In this document: piece by piece, positions 36,780 through 45,942 of the stretch
Layout: each line of letters starts with the position of its first letter
Position numbering within the stretch: the first letter of the stretch is position 1
Assembly: GCA_963663905.2 (NCBI GenBank)
Contig: OY760657.1
Location: 2,666,001-2,730,000, forward strand
Origin: Saccharicrinis sp963663905
GTDB lineage: Bacteria; Bacteroidota; Bacteroidia; Bacteroidales; Marinilabiliaceae
DNA length: 64,000 nucleotides
Reading direction: 5' to 3'
The notes under the pieces: model-generated
Told to the model about the DNA's origin: nothing
Seen by the model: the letters and a program-made list of their open reading frames with translations, nothing else
Databases searched by the model: none
Program-made: the position numbers and the translations under genes

Positions 36780-37667
36780 ATGAGTAGAGAATCTTACCTA
36801 CAGCAAGCTGTTAAAGCTGTGCCTGAGTTTAAATTAATCAGCGAACAATTTTTGCGTAAATACACCATTGCAGGAAAGTCTGAATCCTGCACCCGTAATT
36901 ATCTGATGCAGATTTCTAAAATGGTACTGCATTTTAACAGTTCTCCTCTGGAGCTATCCATTGACCAAATGGAAGAGTATTTATTCGAACTTCAACTCAA
37001 TGAAAAGCCAAGCAAAAGCTCTTTTAAACATCTGGTTTATGGTTTAAGAACCATGTTTACCATGTTCAAAAACAAAGAACTTTATCTGGCTCTTCCTTCT
37101 ATTAAAAGCAGTAAGGCATTACCTGTTGTTTTATCACAAAAGGAAATTAAAACTTTATTAAATACACCTAAACTTTTAAAACACAAAGTCTTATTTGCAG
37201 TCATATATGACTGTGGACTTCGTATTTCTGAAGTTATCAATCTTAAGATTGTTGATCTGGATTTTGACCGTAAACAAATACACATTCGACAATCAAAACA
37301 CAAAAAAGATCGCTATGTTCCAATGTCTTCTCTTACCATTCGGGGCTTTCACAAATATTTTCAAACCGTCTGTCCTCAAACATGGGTGTTTAATGGTAAA
37401 ATCAGGGGGCAGCAACTAAGCCAAACAGGCGTAAGACATGCTTTTAGAGCTGCTGTTAAAAAAGCAGGTATCAATAAACCCGTTTGTATACATACACTCC
37501 GACATAGTTATGCCACCCATCTGTTAGAAATGGGACTGGATATTGTCAGTGTTAAAAATCAGATGGGCCATGCTGAAATTCGAACTACGATGATGTATCT
37601 GCATATTGCTCAATCTGCGCCTAATGCTGGTTTTAGTCCCTTATCAAAAATGTATCCCAATGTATGA
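36780..37667 (+). CDS. Tyrosine recombinase, IS91-like type 1 copy 4
   Basis: Identical protein to 14,771-15,658; intact. Confidence 0.9.
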   Translation: MSRESYLQQAVKAVPEFKLISEQFLRKYTIAGKSESCTRNYLMQISKMVLHFNSSPLELSIDQMEEYLFELQLNEKPSKSSFKHLVYGLRTMFTMFKNKELYLALPSIKSSKALPVVLSQKEIKTLLNTPKLLKHKVLFAVIYDCGLRISEVINLKIVDLDFDRKQIHIRQSKHKKDRYVPMSSLTIRGFHKYFQTVCPQTWVFNGKIRGQQLSQTGVRHAFRAAVKKAGINKPVCIHTLRHSYATHLLEMGLDIVSVKNQMGHAEIRTTMMYLHIAQSAPNAGFSPLSKMYPNV

Positions 37668-38784
37668 TCAAAACTCCATTGGAGATATCATTCGTAGGTT
37701 TCTACCGCAATTATTAAAAACAAGAGGACTTACCAAAAACCAACTTAAAGTGCTTAAGGCTTTAGCTTCTTGCAGAACTCCTGAACTAGGAGGTTCGGTT
37801 TTGGCATGCTCTTCTTGTGGTTCGGTGCATTATGTGATGCACAGTTGCAGAAACAGACATTGTCCAAGGTGTCAGGGGATCGATAAAGAACTTTGGATTG
37901 ATGATCGTAAACAAGATCTGCTCCCGGTTAAGTATTATCATGTGGTGTTTACGGTTCCGCATTTACTATTGGAACTCTTCCGGTTTAACAGAGAAACCAT
38001 GTACAACCTTTTGTTTGAAAAATCATGGGAAACTATTTGTCATTTTGCCAAAGACACTAAGCTTCTTGGGGCACAGCCTGGGGCCATTGCCATTCTGCAC
38101 ACCTGGGATCAGCAACTTAAATATCATCCCCATGTGCATTATATTATTCCTGCTGGGGGTATTGATAAAAATGGTAAATGGAAAACAACCAAAAGCAATG
38201 GTGACTTTCTATTCGATGTGAAACAAATGTCAGATAAGTTTAGTGCCATTTTTGCCAAAAAGCTGCGTAAACTTAAACAACAGGGTAAAATCAATAAGTT
38301 TGTACCTCAAGATTTGATCCCGGAACCTTGGGTAGTATATGCTAAACAAGCCTTTGGATCGCCTCTTTCTATTGTCGAATATTTGGGTAGATACTCACAC
38401 CGGGTAGCTATCTCCAATGCGCGTATTTTAAAAGTTACTGATACTCATGTTACTTTTAAATGGTGCAACAGAAAAGATAACTACAAAACAGTAACGCAGA
38501 CTATTACCGGTGTTGAATTCTTAAAAAGATTTATTGAACATATCGTTCCTCCTTATTTTAGACGTATCAGACACCTGGGATTTTTAGGCTCCAGAAACAA
38601 AACAAAATGCCTGGCCTTGTTACGTAATGACTTAATGGTAAAAATCAATACCATTAAGCTTTCAAGAGCGCAGGTAGTAGAACTTAAATTTGGAAAACGC
38701 TCTTTAATACATTGTAAAGATTGTGGTGGTGAACTGGAATTGATAAAATCTTATTCCAGAAAAAGAGCTCCTCCTGTTTGCTGA
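37660..38784 (+). CDS. HUH transposase, IS91-like type 1 copy 4
   Basis: Identical protein to 15,651-16,775; intact. Confidence 0.92.
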   Translation: MYDQNSIGDIIRRFLPQLLKTRGLTKNQLKVLKALASCRTPELGGSVLACSSCGSVHYVMHSCRNRHCPRCQGIDKELWIDDRKQDLLPVKYYHVVFTVPHLLLELFRFNRETMYNLLFEKSWETICHFAKDTKLLGAQPGAIAILHTWDQQLKYHPHVHYIIPAGGIDKNGKWKTTKSNGDFLFDVKQMSDKFSAIFAKKLRKLKQQGKINKFVPQDLIPEPWVVYAKQAFGSPLSIVEYLGRYSHRVAISNARILKVTDTHVTFKWCNRKDNYKTVTQTITGVEFLKRFIEHIVPPYFRRIRHLGFLGSRNKTKCLALLRNDLMVKINTIKLSRAQVVELKFGKRSLIHCKDCGGELELIKSYSRKRAPPVC

Positions 38785-39202
38785 TTTTATTCGGCAACAA
38801 CCATATATCAATATTAAATAATACACCTCTATCGTGTAAATGGGAAAAGTATGTTTGGTTGGTAAAAAACATTGTGCATAAACCAGTAAAAGCCTAATTA
38901 AATTCGTAAAAAAACAATAATGTATTCAATAAGTTATTTTAATGCAATAATTACTCAGGAAAATGGCTATAATATCACTGCTAAAATCCAATACCAAAGC
39001 TTAAAAAATACGATTAAAACCACTACGTATAAATAACACATATACAACATTTTACCAAATTGTTGCTGGAATATTGTTTAGTTCAACAAATCCTCCAATG
39101 TGTAGGGTGTGCAAGCAACCCTACATTAGAGGCTAAGTGTTGTATGCCGTTATTTTTAAATTCAGTTTAATCGAAGTCAATACTTTTCCTATTTCTAAAT
39201 AA

Positions 39203-39625
39203 TTAATCAATACTTAACTCTGCTTTTAACGTCTTAGTCTCAAATGTCATGGCATGAGTATTACTTTTTTCTTCTGTTCCAACATGCCAAACATCATATA
39301 AAACAATACTAATAAATTCATACTGATGAAAATTAGTAATCTCAGAGGACAGTGCTATCGCAATTTTTTCAGCTAATATTTCCTGGTCTTTATTATTCTC
39401 CGGTTTTAATTTACTATTTGTAATAGTAACACCAATTATATGATGTTCGATACTGTTTCTCTTCTGACAAGTCGGATAAATCTCAATCTTATCTTGTTCA
39501 ATAAATTGACTTAGTATTACCATTGCTTTTTCCTCACTAGTCTTCCATTTAATTGGTATTACTTCTGGTAATAAACAAGATTGCGCAGTTAGAATCAATA
39601 CTAATAAAGTAAATACATATTTCAT
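39203..39625 (-). CDS. Putative lipoprotein, unknown function
   Basis: 140 residues from MKYVFTLLVLILTAQSC, a compact lipoprotein leader with the lipidated Cys at residue 17. The open frame extends to 39,670, but the added residues precede the leader, so the internal ATG is preferred (39,631, two codons earlier, is equally possible). The mature part is alpha/beta, with an HH pair in SIEHHIIGVTI, and matches no family I know. Single gene of its cassette. About 60 bp separate its stop from the attC-like core disrupted by IS91-like copy 4. Confidence 0.75.
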   Translation of the reverse strand: MKYVFTLLVLILTAQSCLLPEVIPIKWKTSEEKAMVILSQFIEQDKIEIYPTCQKRNSIEHHIIGVTITNSKLKPENNKDQEILAEKIAIALSSEITNFHQYEFISIVLYDVWHVGTEEKSNTHAMTFETKTLKAELSID

Positions 39626-39743
39626 CTCCATATTCAATTCTCTTGACAGGTAGTTTAACAAATTTGTCATGTATTTAAATTTATACTCAGAACCTAGTTT
39701 CTAAAGTCTTAATAAATTTCTGCTGATTTGCTTAATGGCATAC

Positions 39744-39868
39744 AACGGCTCGAATATGCGTAGTGCGGGATTTCAAAGCTCTTCACTATCAAACTGCTAC
39801 AATATTTATTAAATGTGTTAAAACTCAAATTTACCGAATCGCCCCGCATTACGTATATTTATTGTTGG
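39744..39868 (-). other. attC-like recombination site 22
   Basis: AACGGCTCGAATATGCGTAG and CCCGCATTACGTATATTTATTGTTGG arms; near-identical to site 1 at the far end of the array. Confidence 0.78.
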
Positions 39869-39878
39869 TACTCGTTTT

Positions 39879-40334
39879 TTATTCAATTTTAATTTCCTTT
39901 TCAATCATTGGGGCACTTTTCTGTTGATATATTTTTAAAATTCTGTTCGTTGATGAATATTCTGCAATCCAATGAGATTTTACATCATTTGTTTTCATTT
40001 CAAAGTTTTCAGGCGAGTCTCCCTTTGTTTCAACTTTATATCCACAATTTTCCATATCGTCGAAAAATGAAATATTCAACTTATCGAATTCATGAAAATT
40101 ATCTTCTATTTCTTTTATTATTCTTTTTACGTAATTCAATTCCTTGATTTCTTGTCTTGTTGCGTAAATGAAAACTCTTTGAGATGAAGAATCGATTTTG
40201 CAGATATCTATTTTTTCCAATTGGGCATTGCAAATATTAGATAACATCACCAAGCAGAAAAACAAAAAAGTTGTTCTTCGTCTTGCTTTATTAATTTCAT
40301 TCTGAAATCTAAATATTTTTCGGTCTATTTTCAT
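39879..40334 (-). CDS. Hypothetical exported protein
   Basis: 151 residues. A basic N-terminus (MKIDRKIFRFQNEINKARRR) precedes a hydrophobic stretch (about 21-37, ending NICNAQ) that looks like a signal peptide with a long n-region; a later start is not available in frame. The mature part of about 115 residues is charged and mixed alpha/beta, with a C-terminal IEKEIKIE. No family is recognised. The stop lies 11 bp from attC-like site 22. Single gene of its cassette. Confidence 0.75.
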   Translation of the reverse strand: MKIDRKIFRFQNEINKARRRTTFLFFCLVMLSNICNAQLEKIDICKIDSSSQRVFIYATRQEIKELNYVKRIIKEIEDNFHEFDKLNISFFDDMENCGYKVETKGDSPENFEMKTNDVKSHWIAEYSSTNRILKIYQQKSAPMIEKEIKIE

Positions 40335-40392
40335 ATTTATCTTAGTTCTTATTTTATGCCCTTAACGACTAAGTTCACCTTAAATGAGTACC

Positions 40393-40516
40393 AACGTTTG
40401 GTAAAAAAGACGTGTGTACCTAAAGTACTGCTTAGTCTATTTAGCATCACCAAACTTATATATTTAATTCTTACTTTCAATAACATAATTTACACATGGC
40501 TTTTTTGCCTTGTTAC
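40393..40516 (-). other. attC-like recombination site 23
   Basis: AACGTTTGGTAAAAAAGACG on the left and CCTTGTTAC on the right. It belongs to gene-less cassette A5. Confidence 0.7.
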
Positions 40517-41035
40517 ACCCTGCCTTTTTGTTGTACAAAAGAACCAACCAACTCCCTAAACTTTTATAAAACAAGTACAAACAACTGCATCTCCAAATTA
40601 CAACAAACAAAAAAAAGTGTCAAAATACAGCTACAAAACCAACACGTACTATTTTTGAGTGCATCTCACCTAAAATTATTTAATGTGTTTAAACATCCAG
40701 GCTTTTACCAAAATTTGCGTTCGAGAGACAGGAAGATGGCTGTATAAAAGAACGTAAACCTCTAAACCTTTACTACATGCAAAAAAACAACTGACCAGAA
40801 TAACAATCCAACTTAGCTAATCCGAACCACTAAAAAACGCTTAAGATTTAAAACCTGACATCTCTGAGAATATTCAAAAACCCCAAAACCAAGAACTCAA
40901 CCTAAGGTTCCTGAGAACCAACTCAACTTATTTATTTCTGCCGTGCGTTGGCGTGCGTGGCGCAAATGGATTCAACAACCTACTAACTCAAAAATTCTCC
41001 CAAATAAAGTTCTAAGTAATTTAAGGTTGGGTGAT
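40393..41035 (-). repeat. Gene-less cassette family, copy A5
   Basis: About 643 bp, a mosaic of the A1-type middle (TACAAACAACTGCATCTCC) and A3-type start (GTACAAAAGAACC). The GCGTTCGAGAGACAGGAAG...GAACGT pair is kept although the bases between have changed (GGCTGTATAAAAGAACG), which favours a structural rather than coding constraint. Confidence 0.75.
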
Positions 41036-41160
41036 AACGTTTGCTGGATGAAGTCGTGGCGCATTAGTCGTGGTGTCGTGTCACCCGATAGGGGGACTAA
41101 GACAGTAGACTATAGTGTCAGGACGAGCAAATCGAGCCATGCTTTATTTCCAGCTTGTTA
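41036..41160 (-). other. attC-like recombination site 24
   Basis: AACGTTTGCTGGATGAAG pairs with CTTTATTTCCAGCTTGTTA. It differs from site 10 at only a few positions. It lies on the 3' side of the first cassette gene (41,191-41,640). Confidence 0.78.
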
Positions 41161-41190
41161 GCTGCTGGTTTTTCTATTCTTTCTATTTCG

Positions 41191-41640
41191 TTATTTAGAA
41201 TTATATTCTTCAAATACTCGGTCATAACATGGTGTCAACGTTGTAAAAATACCTTTCTCATAAGCTAATTTGTGGAGTTCAGGTAGTTTTTTAAATCGTT
41301 TTAATCTTTTTCTATCAGCACTTTTTAAGGATATGAAATCATAAATCCATTCATTCATCATTATGACATCTATTGTATCACATCCATCTTTTAATTCAAT
41401 TGTTGTCCATTCCATGCCAACAAATGACAATAATAATTTTTTAGTCCCTAATGGTAATTCAAATTTGAATTGACCGTCAATGTTTGCCTTAGCAATTTCC
41501 ACAGTGTCAAGATTACAAATTGATACCATTGGAATATATTGTAAATCTTCATCTACAATTTGTCCATGTATTGTACGAGTCTGCCCATTTATATCGAGAC
41601 TAATTATGACTAGTGTTGATATAATTAAAAGTATTCTCAT
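41191..41640 (-). CDS. Exported carboxypeptidase-regulatory-like domain protein
   Basis: 149 residues. A signal peptide (about 1-19, ending INGQ) is followed by a carboxypeptidase-D regulatory-like beta-sandwich (RTIHGQIVDEDLQYIPMVSI, about 22-100) of the sort found at the N-terminus of many Bacteroidota surface proteins. A C-terminal helical, basic tail of about 45 residues ends in EEYNSK. Small stand-alone versions like this have no assigned function. This is the cassette nearest the upstream end of the array; upstream it meets the right core (GCTAAC, 41,656-41,661) and the end of IS91-like type 3. Confidence 0.82.
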   Translation of the reverse strand: MRILLIISTLVIISLDINGQTRTIHGQIVDEDLQYIPMVSICNLDTVEIAKANIDGQFKFELPLGTKKLLLSFVGMEWTTIELKDGCDTIDVIMMNEWIYDFISLKSADRKRLKRFKKLPELHKLAYEKGIFTTLTPCYDRVFEEYNSK

Positions 41641-41988
41641 TTTTTTAAACTTGCAGCTAACTTATAAGGATTTTATCCTTACCAGGAGCAAGATAATAAA
41701 AATATTAAAGCGTTAATTGTAAAAATAGACTTATAGAATATACTTAGTGGTTATTAAGGATAAAATTATGTTGAACGATGGCGGCTATAACTATGGGCAA
41801 TTCATTCCTGCTACTTTCAGTAACTTGGAGACCTTTTCGTTGACTTTTTAAGTATGAATTGTTTTTCATTATACTGATTGATAAAAATGATCGATATTAC
41901 TAAACCATAAAGCATAACATTCCCATCGTGCCTTTTTTAAAGACATTTGAGATTAATTCAAAAAACAAAGAACGTTGTATTCTTATAA

Positions 41989-43146
41989 TCATTCTAGTTG
42001 AGTAATTCTTTTTAATTGAAGCATAATGCCCTGCTTACATATTGGACAAATAGCAGGATCATTACCTGTTATTTCTCTCACAATTTCATAGGCACACAAG
42101 CCTTCTAATGTGGATAAATACATCACTTTACCAACTAAGGAGATTACCTGTTCTCGTTTTCCATTGATATGAGCTGTAGCAAATACACCAATATATCTGA
42201 TCTTAAAAAATCCTTTGGGTAACACATGCTGGATAAAACGTCGTACAAACTCAACTGTATTTAGCTGCATAGCCTTTCGGGATCCTGTTCGATAATCCTT
42301 ATAATTAAAGCTTACGGTTTTATCTGTTAATGTTAATAATCTGCTGTTTGATATCGCAACCCGATGAGTGTATCTTCCTAAATATTTTAATACACTAGTC
42401 ATTCCTCCAAAGGCTTTTTTGCTATATACATTCCATCTATTTTCATAAAGTTTTTCTTTCATAATCTTAAAGCCTTCATAGTTGGATGGAAGATTTAGCA
42501 CCTCATTTTCCAGTAAGTTTTTGAGTTTTTTCATTAGAATTCCTCTGAACATTGCAGATAAAGCCTTAATCGGAACAAAGAATTTTCTATTGGAAGAGAT
42601 CCATTCAGCTCCATCACTACTTAAGCCTCCCGCAGGTACCAACATATGAATATGTGGATGATAGGTCAATGTTTGACCCCATGTATGCAATATGCATAAT
42701 GCACCTACTTCAGCGCCAAGGAATTCAGGATTTCGTCCTGCATTTTGCAAGGCTTCTGATGCTGATTGAAACAGCAGGTCATAACACTGTTTCTGGTTGA
42801 TATAAAACAAGGGATGCAAGGTATCCGGAATGGTAAAAACAATATGAAAATATCGTCCCGGAACCAATCGACTCTGCAACTTATCCACCCACTGTTGCTG
42901 TTTTAAATACTGGCATTTGGGACAATGTCGATTTCTGCAAGAGTTATACGCCTGCTGTTTATATTGGCAATGGTTACAACCCATAATGTGACCTCCTGCC
43001 TGAGATGTTCTACATCGTAAAAGAGCATTGAGTACTTTATCTTGCTCATAAGTAACATTGTAATTTTTATAAAGCTCGTCATAACAAGCTTCTATTACAT
43101 CTGATACTTCCAATCTGTATCGTTGGTTTTCTGATTGTTTACTCAT
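41989..43146 (-). CDS. IS91-like HUH (Y2) transposase, type 3
   Basis: 385 residues. N-terminal zinc-binding motifs CNHC and CRNRHCPKCQ; HUH motif HPHIH in TYHPHIHMLVPAGG; tyrosine motif KYLGRYTHR with two Tyr three residues apart; C-terminal CPICKQG knuckle. The start overlaps the recombinase stop by 8 nt (ATGAGTAA). Related to the type 1 and 2 transposases at all motifs but clearly diverged elsewhere. Intact and presumably active. Confidence 0.93.
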   Translation of the reverse strand: MSKQSENQRYRLEVSDVIEACYDELYKNYNVTYEQDKVLNALLRCRTSQAGGHIMGCNHCQYKQQAYNSCRNRHCPKCQYLKQQQWVDKLQSRLVPGRYFHIVFTIPDTLHPLFYINQKQCYDLLFQSASEALQNAGRNPEFLGAEVGALCILHTWGQTLTYHPHIHMLVPAGGLSSDGAEWISSNRKFFVPIKALSAMFRGILMKKLKNLLENEVLNLPSNYEGFKIMKEKLYENRWNVYSKKAFGGMTSVLKYLGRYTHRVAISNSRLLTLTDKTVSFNYKDYRTGSRKAMQLNTVEFVRRFIQHVLPKGFFKIRYIGVFATAHINGKREQVISLVGKVMYLSTLEGLCAYEIVREITGNDPAICPICKQGIMLQLKRITQLE

Positions 43147-43945
43147 GGCTTAAGGGATGAAGTAAATTAGGAACCTCTCCGTAATATGGATGTACCAGAT
43201 GCAAATACCCTGACGTGGTTTTTAAAGAACTGTGCCCCATCATTAATTGAAGTCTCTTCAAATTGACTCCACGTTCTAACATATGAGTGGCAAAGCTATG
43301 ACGTAAGGAATGAATGGTTACTGACTTTTGTTTTATTCCTGCTTTTTGAGCCGATCGTTTTACTACTTTAAGAAAACTTGTTTCTGAATATTTTTCACCT
43401 CTTATTCTGCCTTCAAATAGGTATTCTGCCGGGCGATAATGCTTATAATAAAACCGAAGTTGTTCTATTAACTCGTCAAATATGGGAACTTCCCTTATTT
43501 TGTTGCCTTTACCTTTAACACGTATTATTTTACGTGATGAATCAATGGATCCTGGCTTTAAACTTAACACTTCTTCCCTTCGTAGTCCGCTCGAATATGT
43601 AAGCATTAATAACGTCCTGTGTTTTAAATTGTCTAAGGCATTTACTAATTCATAGGCTTCTTGCTGAGATAAAACAGCTGGTAATGCCTTTTTTGTTCGA
43701 GGACGTTTGATTCGTATTGACTCCCATTCTTTGCCAAATATATCAACCTGTAAGATCTTCCAGGCACTTATCATTTGATTCACATTAATGGGTGATAACT
43801 TTTGTTCTTGAATCATATAATAACAAAAGTCTTTTATCTCACTTCTGGTTAACTGATCTGGGGAAAGTTTGTAGTAGGCAGATAAGCGTCTTAAAAATTT
43901 AGTGTAGGTATTAATGGTTCGTTCGCTATAATTGCGCAAACGCAT
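43139..43945 (-). CDS. Tyrosine recombinase of IS91-like element type 3
   Basis: 268 residues, identical to the protein at 42-848. Catalytic motifs SSGLRREE, KGKGNK, HSLRHSFATHML, MGHSS and TTSGYLH are all present. The presence of two identical copies at opposite ends of the array points to recent movement. Confidence 0.9.
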   Translation of the reverse strand: MRLRNYSERTINTYTKFLRRLSAYYKLSPDQLTRSEIKDFCYYMIQEQKLSPINVNQMISAWKILQVDIFGKEWESIRIKRPRTKKALPAVLSQQEAYELVNALDNLKHRTLLMLTYSSGLRREEVLSLKPGSIDSSRKIIRVKGKGNKIREVPIFDELIEQLRFYYKHYRPAEYLFEGRIRGEKYSETSFLKVVKRSAQKAGIKQKSVTIHSLRHSFATHMLERGVNLKRLQLMMGHSSLKTTSGYLHLVHPYYGEVPNLLHPLSHE

Positions 43946-44053
43946 CTCTTGCTCGTATTGAGCTAATAAACTTTTTTTTTCATAACCTAATGTTTTTATT
44001 TATACTACAGTAAGTTACGAAATTCTAGTTAGCTCCGGCAGGAGCTTTCGTTC

Positions 44054-44463
44054 AACTTGTCAATAACCGTCATAGGGTTACGTTTATATCACCTTTGTAA
44101 TTTGTTTATTGATTCTTAATTTAATCAACAAGCAACCACACATTACACTCATAATCATCACATTAAACACATTTATATTGTGGTGCATATTTTTAAAATA
44201 CAAGGGCTTTACTTTTTTTCTTAATATTATAATTATCAATGTATACTTATAAATACACTTCGTTTGCTCAGTTACAATTCAGCCGAAAATTGTCTAAGTT
44301 TGGTCTTTTAATACAATATTTTCAACTCCGCTTTCATTCACTTTATCCGTTAAAGATAATTCTCCTTTTCTATTAAACAAAACTTATTGTTCAAATAGTT
44401 AATTGCACTATCGCTCATCCTTTATCAACGCCTTAATTATCTATGATTTACAAAATATTTAAT
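44054..44463. other. Non-coding region between array and array-end recombinase; candidate attI location
   Basis: 410 bp with no gene. On the - strand it would follow the recombinase gene and end at GTTGAAC, where the type 3 element begins. Unlike the other six IS91-like junctions, no attC-like palindrome is visible here, which is what an attI-type (non-palindromic) site would look like. An AT palindrome at about 44,453-44,473 overlaps the recombinase stop. The attI assignment is inference only. Confidence 0.35.
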
Positions 44464-45903
44464 TTAAATATTTAAATCATCCAGCGGACTTTTAATTTGC
44501 TGTAAGTACTTATTGCTTACATGTGTATATATTTCGGTAGTTTTTGACGAACTATGTCCTAAAAGCTCTTGTATAAATCTTAAATCGGTACCCGACTCTA
44601 ATAAATGCGTTGCAAAACTATGTCGTAACGAGTGTAATCCGCCACGTTTGGGTACTCCACTCTTTTTTATTGTTTTAGCTAAAACTTTACCAGCACTGGT
44701 TGGTGAATATTTACCCCCAAACTGTCCCTCAAACAAGTATTCTTTAGGTCTGTATTCTTTAAAATAACTACGCAACAATTCTAATACTGATTTTGCAAGT
44801 AAGGTATACCTGTCTTTATTTCCTTTTCCTCCTGCAATACGAACTTGCATCCGTTTCGAATCAATATCATTAAGTTTTAAATTCAAGGTTTCTCCTATAC
44901 GCAACCCACTTCCATATATAAGGGATAATAATGTTTTATGCTTAATATTTTCTGCAGCAATTAATATTCTACACATCTCTTCTTTGTTCCAGACTTTAGG
45001 TAACTGTCTGCCTGTTTTAGGTCTTATTACATCTTGCAACTCAACATCACGTTTTAAATACCCCTGATAATACAATTTAATTGCACTTACAGATTGGTTT
45101 ACTGTTAAATATGAATATGTTTTCTCGCCAAGCATCATTTGATGATATTCATTTATTATCGTTGATGAAAACATATTAATTTGAGACAGACTATTTTGTC
45201 GGTAACAATTTAACAGCCGTAAAACAAAATAATAGTAGGTTCTTATGGTATTAATACTATAGCCCTTCAATAGCATATACTTTAAATACTCAATAGGAAC
45301 TTGCTTAAAATATATATCTTTTACATAACTCTGCTCAAATAACAGTTGTAAAATCCTGCAATCCAAAATTTTTAATTCATTATGAATTCGAATTTTAATT
45401 TTATCAGATATTGATTTAATAAAGTTAAATAATAAGCTTATCGATGGCTTTAAAGTAAACTCTTTTAATTCTGAATTCCACTTAGCATATTTATTTGAAA
45501 CAAGTATCTGATTTATGATTTTGCTATATTTATACTTTATAATTAGTAATCTTATACCATCCTTTTTATATGGCACCAACATTATTACTCCCAGCTTTTC
45601 AATTGATTCTAATACACCATTGAAATAGGTTACATCTCCAATTACTATTTCTTCTATATGATTCTTTAATATTGCCTGATAATATTTGGTATCGATAATA
45701 GCAATATCTTCAAACACATCCTTTAATAAACCAACTGTTTGCGGAGTTGATTTTACAGTGTATTTTTTCAGTCTAAAATTCCAAACAATCCAATTATTGT
45801 ATTGTATACGTTTTAAAATATCATCATTTGATTTAAAATACAATACACACAAATCTGCATTCAAATCCTTTTGTTTGTTTAGATATATAACGGGCTTAGT
45901 CAT
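44464..45903 (-). CDS. Array-end tyrosine recombinase with duplicated N-terminal domain
   Basis: 479 residues, far longer than XerC/D or IntI1. Residues 1-200 carry two copies of a roughly 50-residue unit (about 20-72 and 119-172), each with a WN-x-x-L-K core (WNFRLKKYTVK and WNSELKEFTLK). A core-binding domain (about 205-300) follows. The catalytic domain has R335 in IYGSGLRIGE, Lys360/363 in GGKGNKDRY, H424/R427/H428 in LHSLRHSFATHL, H450 in LLGHSS and Y459 in TTEIYTH. R335 to H424 is 89 residues, close to XerD and about 40 fewer than IntI1, so the extra IntI domain is absent. It lies at the upstream end of the array and reads in the cassette direction. A role as the cassette recombinase is inferred from position. 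Confidence 0.88.
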   Translation of the reverse strand: MTKPVIYLNKQKDLNADLCVLYFKSNDDILKRIQYNNWIVWNFRLKKYTVKSTPQTVGLLKDVFEDIAIIDTKYYQAILKNHIEEIVIGDVTYFNGVLESIEKLGVIMLVPYKKDGIRLLIIKYKYSKIINQILVSNKYAKWNSELKEFTLKPSISLLFNFIKSISDKIKIRIHNELKILDCRILQLLFEQSYVKDIYFKQVPIEYLKYMLLKGYSINTIRTYYYFVLRLLNCYRQNSLSQINMFSSTIINEYHQMMLGEKTYSYLTVNQSVSAIKLYYQGYLKRDVELQDVIRPKTGRQLPKVWNKEEMCRILIAAENIKHKTLLSLIYGSGLRIGETLNLKLNDIDSKRMQVRIAGGKGNKDRYTLLAKSVLELLRSYFKEYRPKEYLFEGQFGGKYSPTSAGKVLAKTIKKSGVPKRGGLHSLRHSFATHLLESGTDLRFIQELLGHSSSKTTEIYTHVSNKYLQQIKSPLDDLNI

Positions 45904-45942
45904 TTTTTTATTAGCAAATAAATATTTTTATTACATTTAAAA

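Larger units (their letters stand above)
36685..39136 (+). mobile_element. IS91-like element type 1, copy 4
   Basis: 2452 bp, same ends and proteins as copies 1 and 3, inserted in the core of site 21 with GTGTT on both sides. The tail 38,785-39,136 is non-coding. Confidence 0.92.
41662..44053 (-). mobile_element. IS91-like element type 3, complete copy
   Basis: About 2392 bp. On the - strand it starts GAAC (44,053-44,050) after GTT, with a leader inverted repeat AGCTCC/GGAGCT. It ends with a terminal hairpin AAGGAT-AAA-ATCCTT (about 41,666-41,680) just before GTTAGC. About 327 bp after the transposase are non-coding. The recombinase is identical to the truncated copy at 1-956. It separates the first cassette from the region of the array-end recombinase, so it may sit in the attI-equivalent site. 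Confidence 0.88.

Noticed and set aside
44464..45903. Calling the 479-residue recombinase a canonical integron integrase IntI
   Set aside because: The spacing between catalytic Arg335 and His424 is too short for the IntI-specific extra helix, and the N-terminal extension is unlike IntI. Only its position supports an integron role.
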